A stretch of DNA of 64,000 nucleotides from an uncultured Bacteroidales bacterium (GCA_934675095.1 CAKUPC010000002.1:1-64000), one strand, 5' to 3'. Shown: positions 34,353-44,285, numbered from the stretch's first letter. The notes: a model not told the origin generated them from the letters alone. Numbers and translations: made by a program.

Positions 34353-36383
34353 ATGAAACGATTTCTGCCAATGTGCATTGCGGCAGCAGTGCTGTTCTTT
34401 GGCTGCAAGAAGGAGAACGCTACTCCCGGCGGCCAGACCCCCACCCAATCTCAATTTTACGTAGAGCAGACCGCTCTCACCCAAGGCTCCTTCAGCGCGA
34501 GGATTACGCCGGCGGACAATGAGGAGCCGTACTATTTCGGGGTTGTCACCAAGAAAGAATTCAATGAAAAATATGGAGGCGACACTGAGGTGCTTCAGGA
34601 GGCATACATAGGCTGGTTCGACGAGATGGCCGCCGCAAACGGACTTTCCCTGAACGAGTTCCTCTCCAATGCCCTGCTGTCCGGTATGCAGGACTACCGT
34701 TTCCGCGCGCTCGACCCCGAGACCGAGTATCTGTTCTTCGTTTTCGGAGTAAGCTATGAGGGAAAGGCCACGACCGAGGCGGAAACCCTGGAATTCAAGA
34801 CCCCGAAAGCAGTGCTCAAGGGAGATGCGAAAATCAGCATCAGTCTCGTCGAGGCAGGCTCCACCTGGTTCAAGGTCAAGTTCGACTGCAGTGACCCGGA
34901 CATTTTCTACTACTATGACGTGATGATGCCCGATGTCTATGAGCAGTACTGCGGCAGCAATCCCGAGAACATAAAGTCCTATATGGAATCGTACCTCAGC
35001 GCGATGAAGAGCGAGAACGACACGTTCAAGGCGATGACCATGGCGCAGTTCATAACGGCTCTCACCGTCAGCGGCGAGAAGGAATACGACACGGCCCTTT
35101 CCGAAGCGGCCAACTCACTTCTTCCCGAGATGTCCTACCCGGTGTTCGCAATAGGACTCGGCAACGACGGCAGTTTCACGACAGAGCCTTTCGTACAGAT
35201 GGTTTCAACCACGGAAAGTCCCAAGAACGACTGGATTACAATGGATGCGACCGCGACCGACACTAAATACAAAGTCACGATTGTCCCGGCGTGGGACGAA
35301 GTCTATGCCGCCATACTCGAACGCACGACCTATTTTCAGGGTCTCACCGACCAGGAATCCGTCGAAGCGCTTCTCGCGGCAAGGAAGGGCAGCTTTACGG
35401 ACGACCTCTACACCGGCAAGGCAAATTTCTCCGTCTCTTCACTCATCCCCGGCGAAGACTACACCCTTTTCCTCATCGCCTGCACGCCTGACGGACTTCC
35501 TAAGACAGGAGACAAGCTGAATGTGAAGAAAATAGCCGTGACGACGGCGGAGGCAACGATGACGGGAGCCGTCTATAACGTCAAAGTATATGACATAACA
35601 AAGACAGACGCGAAAGTCAGCGTTTCCGGAAACACGGCGGCGGAGGGACAGACCTATATGCTGAACTACATCACCAAGGAGCGTCTTGCCGCACTCACCG
35701 TCGCGGAAGGCAGCGTGTCCGCAGCCTATAAGAAAGCCTGCGACGAACTTATCGACTCCCAACTCGAGTCCTGGAACAGCAAGCACGCCGATGCGGTCAT
35801 GGACAGGAAGGAGTTCCTTTCAAGAAGTCTCCTCACCGACATCGCGTCCGGCACCTACTATGACATCCCTGACCTCACGGCCGGAACCACCTACGAGATG
35901 TATGTCATCGGTCTGAAGGCAGACGGGACCTACACGACGGAGCCGTTCGTCTCCGAGTTCACTACCATCGCGGACAAGAAGAGCCAGATTTCGCTGAGCG
36001 TCGGGATGACGGCATGGATGTACGATGAAATCTCCCCGAACCAGACAAACTACACCGTCTCTGCCATGGCAAACCCTTACGATCTCGTCGGCGGGGTTTA
36101 TTGCAAGTACTTCTTGGGCACGGACGAATGGGCAGAAAAGTCCGGCGCGGAAGTGGCGGAGCTTCTCATGAAAGAACCTGCGGGGGCTTACGGTACAGCC
36201 AGCGCGGCCTTCCGAGCTGACCGGGGCACAAAGTTCTTCGTCTATTTCATCGGGGTTGACACCGACGGAGTAGCCACTGACATCATCAAGGTGACGCACA
36301 CAGCCAAAGAAGAGGGTTCATCAAATACGGGAATGGGAGTGAATGTCTCAATAGACAAGACTGAAACGATTTCGGTACGGTAG
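34353..36383 (+). CDS. large lipoprotein with five fibronectin-like repeats
   Basis: About 676 residues from the ATG at 34353 (a GTG at 34341 is an alternative). The lipobox VLFFGC is followed by KKEN, fitting an exported lipoprotein. The body consists of about five repeats of 110-135 residues. Each opens with beta-strands, most carry an inserted helical segment (for example EVLQEAYIGWFDEMAAANG), and they close with a fibronectin-like end (YEMYVIGLKADGTYTTEPF, YPVFAIGLGNDGSFTTEPF). No catalytic motif is seen. It is the first gene of a three-lipoprotein operon (gaps of about 30 bp). A surface binding or scaffold role is possible but not shown. Confidence 0.75.
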   Translation: MKRFLPMCIAAAVLFFGCKKENATPGGQTPTQSQFYVEQTALTQGSFSARITPADNEEPYYFGVVTKKEFNEKYGGDTEVLQEAYIGWFDEMAAANGLSLNEFLSNALLSGMQDYRFRALDPETEYLFFVFGVSYEGKATTEAETLEFKTPKAVLKGDAKISISLVEAGSTWFKVKFDCSDPDIFYYYDVMMPDVYEQYCGSNPENIKSYMESYLSAMKSENDTFKAMTMAQFITALTVSGEKEYDTALSEAANSLLPEMSYPVFAIGLGNDGSFTTEPFVQMVSTTESPKNDWITMDATATDTKYKVTIVPAWDEVYAAILERTTYFQGLTDQESVEALLAARKGSFTDDLYTGKANFSVSSLIPGEDYTLFLIACTPDGLPKTGDKLNVKKIAVTTAEATMTGAVYNVKVYDITKTDAKVSVSGNTAAEGQTYMLNYITKERLAALTVAEGSVSAAYKKACDELIDSQLESWNSKHADAVMDRKEFLSRSLLTDIASGTYYDIPDLTAGTTYEMYVIGLKADGTYTTEPFVSEFTTIADKKSQISLSVGMTAWMYDEISPNQTNYTVSAMANPYDLVGGVYCKYFLGTDEWAEKSGAEVAELLMKEPAGAYGTASAAFRADRGTKFFVYFIGVDTDGVATDIIKVTHTAKEEGSSNTGMGVNVSIDKTETISVR

Positions 36384-36418
36384 AAAAGCCGTGCTTCACT
36401 TCTACAGGCATATTGCAA

Positions 36419-37150
36419 ATGAGAACAAACATTTTGAAACATTTCACCATGGCACTTGCTGCGGCCGCGCTGTTTGCCGGCTGCGGCAAGCCTGCCAGTC
36501 AGGAACCCGGCGCGCCTGAAAACCCTGACAAGCCGGGCACATCGGAACCGAAGACCTATGCCGTGGGAGACCTCTACGAGAAGGGATTTGTCAAAGGGGT
36601 GGTCGTGAGCGTCGATGAAAGCGGCGAACACGGCTACATAGTGTCTCTGAAACAGAACGAGGAGGCATGGGCCTACAGATACGAGGAAGCTATGGGCTCT
36701 CTTCCGGGCAGCGGCCCGTACAACACCGCCTGCGTTCAGAAACTCTCCGGCTGGAAAGAATACTACCCGGCTTTCGCGAAGGCGACCGAGGACAATGTCG
36801 GCGTGCTGAAGGACTGGTTCCTCCCGTCCATGAGCGAACTCGCCGCCCTCTACAAGGGCTACAGCGGCCACGAGGCGAATGACACCGAAGGCGGGACCGG
36901 CTCATTGGCTTCCGTCAAGGCGAACGGCAACGGCGACGGCGGCTCCGAAGAACAGCACAAGGCCTTCCTCAACAAATGCCTCACCGACAACGGGGGAACC
37001 GCACTGGAAGACGCCGTTTACTGGTCATCGAACGAAAGCGGCACGAGCATAGCATACGCCTTCGACATGGGCACGGGAAAGTCGGTCGAGATTCCTGCCA
37101 ATCTGGACAAAAAGCAGAAGCACTTCGTCCGGGCAATGGCATCGTTCTGA
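36419..37150 (+). CDS. lipoprotein with DUF1566/Lcl-like C-terminal domain
   Basis: 243 residues from the ATG at 36419, giving a signal peptide with lipobox ALFAGC and a proline/glutamate linker. The folded part shows VKGVVVSVDESGEHGYIVSL, WFLPSMSELAALYKGY and VYWSSNESGTSIAYAFDM, the pattern of the Lcl/DUF1566 domain found in many Bacteroidota surface proteins. It sits between two fibronectin-like lipoprotein genes with short gaps, so it probably shares their transcript. Its function is unknown. Confidence 0.75.
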   Translation: MRTNILKHFTMALAAAALFAGCGKPASQEPGAPENPDKPGTSEPKTYAVGDLYEKGFVKGVVVSVDESGEHGYIVSLKQNEEAWAYRYEEAMGSLPGSGPYNTACVQKLSGWKEYYPAFAKATEDNVGVLKDWFLPSMSELAALYKGYSGHEANDTEGGTGSLASVKANGNGDGGSEEQHKAFLNKCLTDNGGTALEDAVYWSSNESGTSIAYAFDMGTGKSVEIPANLDKKQKHFVRAMASF

Positions 37151-37177
37151 TTTTCGTATTTTCTAAGGGAAAAAGAA

Positions 37178-38719
37178 ATGAACATAAGAAAGATATTATT
37201 GTTTATCGCAGGTTCGGCGCTGGCATTTGCCGCCTGCGACAAAGAAACTGCCACCGGGAACGGCGGCGGGACACAGGAGCAGACGGCACTTCCCGCGCCG
37301 GAAGCGAGACTTTCACAAGGAACGGCCTCTATTTCGGCGGAATGGCCGGAGGTAGAAGGCGCCGAAGGGTACAGGTGCGAGGTCACCTACATTTCCGGAG
37401 GCAGAAACGTCGATGTCTTCAAGAAGAATGTCAGCGGCACGTCGTTCACCGTCGATGCCCTGCGCCCGAAGACCGGCTATACGGTCAGGATAGCCGCAGT
37501 GGGGACCGACGGAAAGGCATCGAGGAACTGGTTTATGGAAGAGGTCACTACAGGAGAGTTCAATGTGAGCTTCGAAATCACCCCATACGAGGTCTATAAC
37601 AGCACGACAGGCCACATTGACTATGCGGCGAAGGTGACTCCGTCCGACGGGGACGTGTGGTACTGGATTGCGGCCGTGACCTATGACAACAAGGTTGATG
37701 CAAAGCTGTGGATGGAGGAGGAAATTTCCTACGCCATGGCCGACGGGGAGACATGGGACTCGCTTGTGGAAAACGGCTACATCGTGCGCGGAGACGCCGA
37801 GAGCATATTCGCGTTCAACGACAATGGCGAATATATGTTCACGGCGGGAATCCTGGAACACGCCGGAGACAAAATCAATGTCGTTTCGGCGGTTTCGCTC
37901 AGTTACCCTTTCCACGCCGAGAACGCCACGAGCCAGCTGAGCCATCCGTGCTCGTACGGGGACTACATCGGGAAATGGGTTCTGATGCCATACGACAACA
38001 CGGGATACTCCGCATCAGCAGGCTGGAGCATCGCCGAACCGGAACCGTTCAATGTCACGATCTCCGCGAAGGAGCAGGGGAAAAGCTTCAATCTGTACAA
38101 ATGGGGAGGAGCGGACAACAGGTTCGGGCTGACCCCGATTGTACTGGACTTCGCCGAGGCGGATTCGGACAGATATGAACATTTCACCATATCGGTGCCT
38201 CAGGACATCAGCACTGAGAACGGCGTGAGATGGGCCTACAGCGCATGGTTCACCCTGACGAAAATCGACGGGGACGGGAACGAGACCGTTCAGGCTTATG
38301 CCCCTTACGACTGGGATTACGACCGGATGGTCAAGGCCGTCGAGGAAAACGGCTGGGGCAAGGCATTCCGGGGATTTGTGGCGAACGGCAACAAGACCGT
38401 AATCAAGATTTTCGGAAACACCTACAAATACAGCGACATGAATGTCTATATGCAGAGCCTGTGGATCTGCGGAATGGACGGCAACGGCAAGTACGACGTC
38501 AGCAACCCGTCATATTCCCTCAACGGGAACATCGGAGGCATGCCGAACGCGATGTACTACCTCGTCAGACAGGATGTTGCCGAAGGCCTTGAACTCAAAG
38601 CCCCGGATGTCTCCGGGGAACTCGGAACAAAGGTCGCCGCAGCATCGTCAGGAAATCCGCTGCACGGCAGTCGCCGCAGCTTCCATAAATCCGCAGTCAG
38701 AAATAAAAGAAACATCTGA
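37178..38719 (+). CDS. fibronectin type III-like lipoprotein, function unknown
   Basis: 513 residues. The lipobox ALAFAAC is followed by DKETAT. An N-terminal FnIII-like domain (~residues 40-125: EARLSQGTASISAEWPEVEG, TGYTVRIAAVGTDGKASRNW) precedes a long region without recognisable motifs, rich in W, Y and D (YAPYDWDYDRMVKAVEENGW). The C-terminus is basic (HGSRRSFHKSAVRNKR), unusual for a lipoprotein end. It is the third gene of the lipoprotein operon. Confidence 0.7.
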   Translation: MNIRKILLFIAGSALAFAACDKETATGNGGGTQEQTALPAPEARLSQGTASISAEWPEVEGAEGYRCEVTYISGGRNVDVFKKNVSGTSFTVDALRPKTGYTVRIAAVGTDGKASRNWFMEEVTTGEFNVSFEITPYEVYNSTTGHIDYAAKVTPSDGDVWYWIAAVTYDNKVDAKLWMEEEISYAMADGETWDSLVENGYIVRGDAESIFAFNDNGEYMFTAGILEHAGDKINVVSAVSLSYPFHAENATSQLSHPCSYGDYIGKWVLMPYDNTGYSASAGWSIAEPEPFNVTISAKEQGKSFNLYKWGGADNRFGLTPIVLDFAEADSDRYEHFTISVPQDISTENGVRWAYSAWFTLTKIDGDGNETVQAYAPYDWDYDRMVKAVEENGWGKAFRGFVANGNKTVIKIFGNTYKYSDMNVYMQSLWICGMDGNGKYDVSNPSYSLNGNIGGMPNAMYYLVRQDVAEGLELKAPDVSGELGTKVAAASSGNPLHGSRRSFHKSAVRNKRNI

Positions 38720-38755
38720 AGAGTTCATTTTCTATGTTTCTAAAATATAAATGCT

Positions 38756-38763
38756 TATTTTTG
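38756..38763 (+). promoter_or_regulatory. candidate glyS promoter -7 box
   Basis: TATTTTTG matches TAnnTTTG and lies 40 bp before the glyS ATG in an AT-rich gap. No convincing -33 element was found. Confidence 0.4.
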
Positions 38764-38803
38764 CAAAATCTATATAAACAAGATTTGTATAAAATAATCA
38801 TTT

Positions 38804-40342
38804 ATGACACAAGACGAACTTTTCAAGGCTTTGGTCGCTCACTGCAAGGAATACGGATTCATATTCCCTTCGAGCGAGATTTATGACGGGCTCGCAGCAG
38901 TCTATGACTATGGTCAGCTTGGAGTTGAATTGAAGAACAACATCAAGCAGTACTGGTGGTATGCGATGACCCGCCTCAACGAGAACATAGTGGGCATAGA
39001 CTCCTGCATATTCATGCACCCTAAGATTTGGGAGGCTTCCGGACACGTCGGGGCGTTCAATGACCCGCTCATCGACAACAAGGACTCCAAGAAGCGCTAC
39101 AGGGCGGACGTTCTCATCGAGGACTACATCGCCAAGCTTGAGGAGAAGAACAACAAGGAGGTCGAGAAGGCGCGCAAGAAGTTCGGAGACGCTTTCGACG
39201 AGGCGAAGTTCCGCGAGACCAACCCTAATGTGCTGAGGAACACGGCGAAGATTGAGCAGACCCGCAAACGGATGGCGGACGCGCTGAATGCCAACGACTT
39301 GGCGGCGCTTCGTCAGATAATCATCGACTGCGAGATTGTCTGCCCGATTTCAGGAACGAAGAACTGGACGGACGTCCGTCAGTTCAACCTCATGTTCTCC
39401 ACGCAGCTCGGCAACACGTCCGACAGCACGAACGTGATTTATCTTCGTCCGGAGACGGCTCAGGGCATTTTCGTGAACTACCTCAACGTGCAGAAGTCCG
39501 GACGCATGAAGCTGCCTTTCGGCATCGCGCAGATTGGCAAGGCGTTCAGGAACGAGATTGTGGCCCGTCAGTTCATCTTCAGGATGAGGGAGTTCGAGCA
39601 GATGGAGATGCAGTTCTTCATCAAGCCTGGCACCGAGCTTGACTGGTTCGCGAAGTGGAAGGAGCGCCGTCTGGCATGGCACCAGGCGCTCGGAATGGGC
39701 GCGGAGAACTACCGCTTCCACGACCACGAGAAGCTCGCGCACTACGCCAACGCAGCCACCGACATAGAGTTCAATTTCCCGTTCGGCTTCAAGGAGCTTG
39801 AGGGAATCCACTCCCGCACCGACTTCGACCTCGGGAACCACCAGAAGTTCTCGGGCAAGAAGATTCAGTATTTCGACCCTGAGACCGGCGAGAGTTTCAC
39901 TCCGTATGTCATCGAGACCTCAATCGGAGTCGATCGTATGGTACTTGCCGTGCTCTCCCACTCTTTCCACGAGGAGAAGCTTGAGAATGGCGAGACCCGC
40001 GTGGTGCTCTCGATTCCGCCGGTGCTCGCACCTGTGAAGGTCGCCGTGCTTCCGCTCATCAAGAAGGACGGTCTGCCTGAGCTTGCGCAGAAGATTATGG
40101 ACGAGCTCAAGTACGACTACAACTGCCAGTACGACGAGAAGGACTCCATCGGCAAGCGCTACCGTCGTCAGGATGCAATCGGAACCCCGTTCTGCGTCAC
40201 GGTCGATCACGACTCCCTGAATGACGGCTGCGTCACAATCCGCCACCGCGACACGATGGCTCAGGAAAGGGTCAAGATTGAGGATCTTCCGTCCATCATC
40301 GACAAGGAAGTCAACATAAAGACAATTCTCAAGAAGCTTTAG
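38804..40342 (+). CDS. glyS: glycyl-tRNA synthetase, class II homodimeric type
   Basis: 512 residues. It charges tRNA-Gly and is the single-chain (alpha2) type rather than the alpha2beta2 type. Class II motif 2 is seen as AFRNEIVARQFIFRMREFEQ, preceded by LRPETAQGIFVNYLNV. Motif 3 is near VIETSIGVDRMVLAVL. The anticodon-binding domain follows (~residues 405-512: PVKVAVLPLIKKDGLPELAQ). It starts at ATG 38804 after its own promoter-like box and ends 24 bp before a strong terminator hairpin. Confidence 0.97.
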   Translation: MTQDELFKALVAHCKEYGFIFPSSEIYDGLAAVYDYGQLGVELKNNIKQYWWYAMTRLNENIVGIDSCIFMHPKIWEASGHVGAFNDPLIDNKDSKKRYRADVLIEDYIAKLEEKNNKEVEKARKKFGDAFDEAKFRETNPNVLRNTAKIEQTRKRMADALNANDLAALRQIIIDCEIVCPISGTKNWTDVRQFNLMFSTQLGNTSDSTNVIYLRPETAQGIFVNYLNVQKSGRMKLPFGIAQIGKAFRNEIVARQFIFRMREFEQMEMQFFIKPGTELDWFAKWKERRLAWHQALGMGAENYRFHDHEKLAHYANAATDIEFNFPFGFKELEGIHSRTDFDLGNHQKFSGKKIQYFDPETGESFTPYVIETSIGVDRMVLAVLSHSFHEEKLENGETRVVLSIPPVLAPVKVAVLPLIKKDGLPELAQKIMDELKYDYNCQYDEKDSIGKRYRRQDAIGTPFCVTVDHDSLNDGCVTIRHRDTMAQERVKIEDLPSIIDKEVNIKTILKKL

Positions 40343-40365
40343 TTAGCTTTCGAGAATGCCGTCGC

Positions 40366-40440
40366 GCATAAAAATGGCTTTATTTCGCTAAATTCATTGA
40401 ATTTTTAGCATTTTAGCGAAACAAAGCCATTTTATGCATA
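40366..40440. terminator. long hairpin, probably a two-way terminator
   Basis: Arms at 40371-40392 and 40412-40433 (starting AAAATGGCTTT, ending AAAGCCATTTT) pair over about 22 bp with one mismatch and can extend through GCATAAA/TTTATGC. A- and T-rich ends flank it on both sides. It separates glyS from a convergent lipoprotein gene. Confidence 0.8.
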
Positions 40441-40520
40441 AATACGTAAATTTTACATATGGATTCTCCTTGAGAGACGCGATTGTGGCGGCATCAGTTA
40501 CTTTCGTCAGTTTATAGACA

Positions 40521-41009
40521 TCATACCACCGTTTTTCCAATGCTCGGATTCTCCAGCCACAGCTGTACCTCCTTTTCGTCGGAAGAATATATTATCATCC
40601 GCGACACCTCGGAACCCCAGAGATTCGTTTCCACAGAACGCTTCTGAGCATCGCCATTCAACACGTTCTTCGCAGACAGTTCATCCGTTTGCCGAAGATA
40701 CCAACGCCGTTCCGTTCCATTATCCTCAAACAGATAGCGCGTATATCCGACAATCTTTCCATTTTCGAGGAACTCATAGAACACAGTGTAGCTCCCTGGC
40801 CACGCGGGACTGTTCTCATACGGACTCTCTTTGACGACATCTCCCGACGCGTCCGTCTGTACGCAGGCGTTGTGCTCCGCCCTATACATCCCCGTGATTG
40901 AATCGGGACTGAGGCTTATATTTCCATATTTGAAGCCATCCTTGGAACATCCGGCAAATACAATCATCATTGCGCAGCAAATTCCCGCAAAGCAAATAAT
41001 TCGTTTCAT
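40521..41009 (-). CDS. small lipoprotein, function unknown
   Basis: 162 residues with signal peptide and lipobox VFAGC followed by SKDG. The body has beta-type sequence (YTVFYEFLENGKIVGYTRYL, MIIYSSDEKEVQLWLENPS) suggesting a lipocalin- or barrel-like fold, but I recognise no family. It belongs to a run of small lipoprotein genes on the minus strand, several of which are broken. Confidence 0.6.
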   Translation of the reverse strand: MKRIICFAGICCAMMIVFAGCSKDGFKYGNISLSPDSITGMYRAEHNACVQTDASGDVVKESPYENSPAWPGSYTVFYEFLENGKIVGYTRYLFEDNGTERRWYLRQTDELSAKNVLNGDAQKRSVETNLWGSEVSRMIIYSSDEKEVQLWLENPSIGKTVV

Positions 41010-41042
41010 TGTACTAAATTTATAAGGTTAACTTTCGCCTCC

Positions 41043-41223
41043 TTAGTATTCAAAAATGTCATCGTCTCCGATGTCATAGACCCACTTAACCTGACCTGTG
41101 GGAAAGTTTACATTGTCAAAAATAACATACTTTTAGATACCAATCCCTCCCATTTTCGTATAAAGTAGGATCGCACATCATAAAAAACATTGTTGATAGC
41201 AATAGTATAAAGAGGCGTTTCAT
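41043..41223 (-). pseudogene. small lipoprotein gene broken by a one-base frameshift
   Basis: From the ATG at 41223 the frame gives a lipoprotein signal (MKRLFILLLSTMFFMMC, DPTLYENGRDWYLK), then stops at 41116. The other frame continues smoothly from the same point with YVIFDNVNFPTGQ, VKWVYDIGDDDIFEY and a stop at 41043. Joined at a run of four T (41131-41134, plus strand), the pieces make a 59-residue protein; the span of 181 nt is one base too long. Either this is a true indel or an assembly error. Confidence 0.65.
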
Positions 41224-41257
41224 TTTAGGCAAATAGATGATTCTAAACTCCCCCAGT

Positions 41258-41881
41258 CTATCGAACGACAACGAACTTGAAATCCAGGTAGTCATCATTC
41301 AACTGCTGCCCGTTCGGTTCGTTATGAGGGAAGATACAATGCATACGGAAGTCAAAACTGCCGTCATCAAACGAGCTGACGATAGCACTGAACTCGTCTA
41401 TGCCGGAAAGAAATACATCATTCGGGTCATTGAACTCTGGGGTTGTATAACCCATAGAACTGTATAAATCCACATATTCAACAGGGGTTCTGAGAGGCAG
41501 TTTCATTTCACGAATCCGCGAGCAGTGCCATTTACCATCAACAACGGAATAGTATGGCAACGGCACGGAAATGTTGAACCAAACCTCAGGAATTGATACA
41601 TTGCCATAAGAAGACATCCCCGAGCCGGCTTTTACAATCGCGCCATAATCATCCTCGCAATACCCCGCCTTCTTCCGGAAATCTTCCAAAAGATCCCATT
41701 TCCCGCCCGTATAGTTGTCCAAATCAACGCTCATACCTTCCCAATGGATGCTCTCCAGCCTATACTCTCCATACAACTTTCTTGCATTGGCCTCATGCGT
41801 GCCGAGCTTCTCTTCCTTTTTGCAACCCAAAACCGCAGCGATGGACAGAAGCCCCAAAAAACAACAAAGAAATCTTTTCAT
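41258..41881 (-). CDS. lipoprotein, function unknown
   Basis: 207 residues from the ATG at 41881 (a GTG 21 bases upstream is less likely). The lipobox AAVLGC is followed by KKEEK. The sequence is beta-rich (YGEYRLESIHWEGMSVDL, FDFRMHCIFPHNEPNGQ, ending LDFKFVVVR), resembling lipocalin-like DUFs of Bacteroidota, but no family is recognised with certainty. A hairpin lies just upstream, so it is probably transcribed on its own. Confidence 0.6.
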   Translation of the reverse strand: MKRFLCCFLGLLSIAAVLGCKKEEKLGTHEANARKLYGEYRLESIHWEGMSVDLDNYTGGKWDLLEDFRKKAGYCEDDYGAIVKAGSGMSSYGNVSIPEVWFNISVPLPYYSVVDGKWHCSRIREMKLPLRTPVEYVDLYSSMGYTTPEFNDPNDVFLSGIDEFSAIVSSFDDGSFDFRMHCIFPHNEPNGQQLNDDYLDFKFVVVR

Positions 41882-41939
41882 ATACAACTGTTTATTTCCC
41901 ACAAAGTTAGCAATTAAAATGAGTTATTGACAAGTATGT

Positions 41940-41979
41940 TCAGGGAACTTACATTTTCTGCAAAACATAAGTTCCCTGA
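41940..41979 (-). terminator. hairpin between two lipoprotein genes
   Basis: Arms TCAGGGAACTTA (41940-41951) and TAAGTTCCCTGA (41968-41979) pair perfectly with a 16-nt loop. There is no clear U-run. It is probably the terminator of the frameshifted gene ending at 41996. Confidence 0.55.
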
Positions 41980-41995
41980 GCAAAGCAGGCGATAA

Positions 41996-43677
41996 CTAAT
42001 ATTTGCAAGGTAGTATCGTGCAAGTGAAACGGCTTCCTGTCGTGTATGATGGGACATCATAATAATAAGAGGGCGAAAGCAAAGGAAGCTGAGTCTTATG
42101 CTTCGCCGTTATGCACTTATCGGCATACATTACATGAAAAGACCCCATATCGTCATTATTATTTGTCCACTTTATAGTAAAGGTTTCCGTAGAAGTCTTC
42201 TCGTCAGAACCATCCCAACCGAGACCAATTTTTACTGTCCCCCATTTTCCTATGCCTCCAGATACATCCAACTTCGCACTGCCCTCATTTGCTTTCTTAG
42301 TCGTAAATGACAATGTTTTGTCTACTTCCACTCCAGAGTCTATTTCAAAGACCCAGACACTGTATGCAGAATTGGTTACCAAATCCCATGTCGGAAATGT
42401 TATCGGGTCTGTCGGATAATACCATTTAGGGTTCAAAGTCGTTTCGTCGCGTCTGGTCATTTTATACTGCCAGGTGACATACCATTTGAACATTGTTGAA
42501 CCCCAGGTTTCTTTAGAAATTGCCCTTTCCTTTACCGTGAACAAGTCTCTCGCCTTAACATCATAAACCTTTTTGTCATGTAGCCCAATTTTTCCATTTG
42601 TATCACCAATGTAAACATCAACTTCAATTTCCAAAGCACCATCTGCCCACAAGGCGTTGTATATATCGTCCAATGTAGGTTCGCTTCTCTTCCCTCCATT
42701 GTCATCAGTATCAAGAAGATTGCTGAACCTTACATCCGGCTTGTCCCCATTGCGGTCATCAAACAGGGCATCAAATGAATTTGGATTAACTTTAAACCTA
42801 ATCAATGTCGGCCTGACATTCGTTTTCAGCTGTCCTTTTGTCTCATTGGAAGTCATGCCATAGTAGATATAATCATTCTGGCAAGCATAAGAATTGTCCT
42901 TAAAATATTCGTAAGCCTTTATTATGTCAGGATTGATTTTGTTCAGAGCACTTTCAGACATAGTGTTAGCACTGCCGACATTATCCTGCCCCTTAATCCA
43001 CTCAAAGGAGTATTTCCCGTATATCTGATGTCCTTTGTCACAGGTTCGTTCTTAGACGGGTCGAAAGCATCTGCAATGAAACGGAAGGTCTGTTCACCGG
43101 ACTTTGTCTTGGCGTCGGCAACAATACGCTCGTTGGACTTTACAACCAGCACGGTGCCTCCAGGGATTGAACCGTCCTCTATCTCGCCCAATTCGTAACC
43201 GTTCACAAAAAGTTCCTTATTGTTGCTCTTTGCCCTCTTGTAAGTCACGGCAGCCCTCTGGTCCGACGTGTCCCAGTTCTCGGCGCAGAAACCCTGCGGG
43301 TCGAGCCATGTCATGTCCGGGATCAATATGGTCAAGGTCGGCACTGCATTCTCAATGTCGCTGATGTCACCGCCAAGATACTGTGAAATGACATCACAGA
43401 ATGTGCGTTCGCCATCCACCTGAGAATTCTTGACGAATGGATAGAATACGTCGTAGTCATTGTCCACCTGTTTCAGAGCCTCTTTCTTCAGAAACTCGCG
43501 TACAGGCTGTTCGGAGCATACTGCCTTTGACAAGGCAACGGAGAAGTTCCGCAGTGCGGTGTCCTCATCAATGACATTCACGAGCTTTGCCTCTTCAGGC
43601 ATAACGCCCCGCTCTTTCACGCACGCTACGGAAAACAGTGCGCAAAAAATTGAATACAAGATAATTTTGTGTTTCAT
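41996..43677 (-). pseudogene. ~560-residue lipoprotein gene split by a one-base deletion
   Basis: The first part (from ATG 43677; lipobox FSVAC, then VKERG) reads through to KDIRYTG and then drifts into an arginine/leucine-rich tail. The second part continues in another frame with YSFEWIKGQDNVGSAN and SESALNKINPDIIKAYEYF to the stop at 41996. The break is at a short A-run near 43012-43018. The total span is 1682 nt, one short of a multiple of three, as expected for one lost base. The two halves otherwise fit one exported protein; no family is recognised. As it stands the product is truncated. Confidence 0.75.
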
Positions 43678-43700
43678 ATAAACATTATTTTTAAGGTTTG

Positions 43701-44086
43701 TTATTCAACTGTAAACGTCCCCTCGCCATAGAGGTATGTTCCCCAGACCACGAGGGTGTAGCTGCCTTTGGCGGAAGGAATCTGAAGGGTGAGGGATTCG
43801 TATTCGTAGCCCTCGGATGTTTCGGAGGCTACGACCTGATTGCGGGAGTCGAGGACATAGACTGTCGTGGAACCTGCTTCAAAGAGTTCGACTTCGACGA
43901 TTCCGGATTCATAAATGAATGCGCTGGCATCCGTGGATAGGTCACGGTGAGACTTTTGCCCTGGTGTTTTAGTCTTGATAAGGCCAATTCTCTTTTAGTC
44001 GGGTCGAAAGAAATGCCGTCGGCTGCAAATCCAAAATTTACGGACGCAACCAAAATTGTAAGGAAAATTGATAATAACTTTTTCAT
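43701..44086 (-). pseudogene. DUF3244-like small exported protein broken by a frameshift
   Basis: The N-terminal frame gives a signal peptide ending NFGFAAD and continues to GKSLTVT. The second frame carries LSTDASAFIYESGIVEVEL, then VYVLDSRNQVVASET and YGEGTFTVE with a stop at 43701. Joined near 43938-43946, they form a ~128-residue protein with the short beta-sandwich typical of DUF3244. The span of 386 nt is one base short of a multiple of three. It is the third frameshifted gene in 3 kb. Confidence 0.7.
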
Positions 44087-44189
44087 TGCTTTTGCAAATT
44101 AAATTTTTCGCAAAAGTATATCACGGAACAGTTTCATCAAAACTTAAATTGTCACATTTTGTAATCTGTTTACCAGCAGAATGTTACGA

Positions 44190-44208
44190 CATAAATATGA
44201 TATTTATG
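44190..44208. promoter_or_regulatory. 19-bp palindrome upstream of the DUF3244-like gene
   Basis: CATAAATAT, a central G, and ATATTTATG form a perfect palindrome in the AT-rich 44087-44285 gap. It may be an operator, but an AT palindrome of this kind can arise by chance. I see nothing else in the gap. Confidence 0.3.
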
Positions 44209-44285
44209 AAGAAAAACCCGAAATATTAAGCCATTGGCTCTCAACTAATTAAGAAAACCGCAGTATTCCTCGATATGACACGCGA

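Noticed and set aside
36419-37150. Start at the TTG two codons upstream (36413) of the DUF1566-like lipoprotein
   Set aside because: The ATG at 36419 already gives a normal lipoprotein signal peptide; TTG starts are rare.
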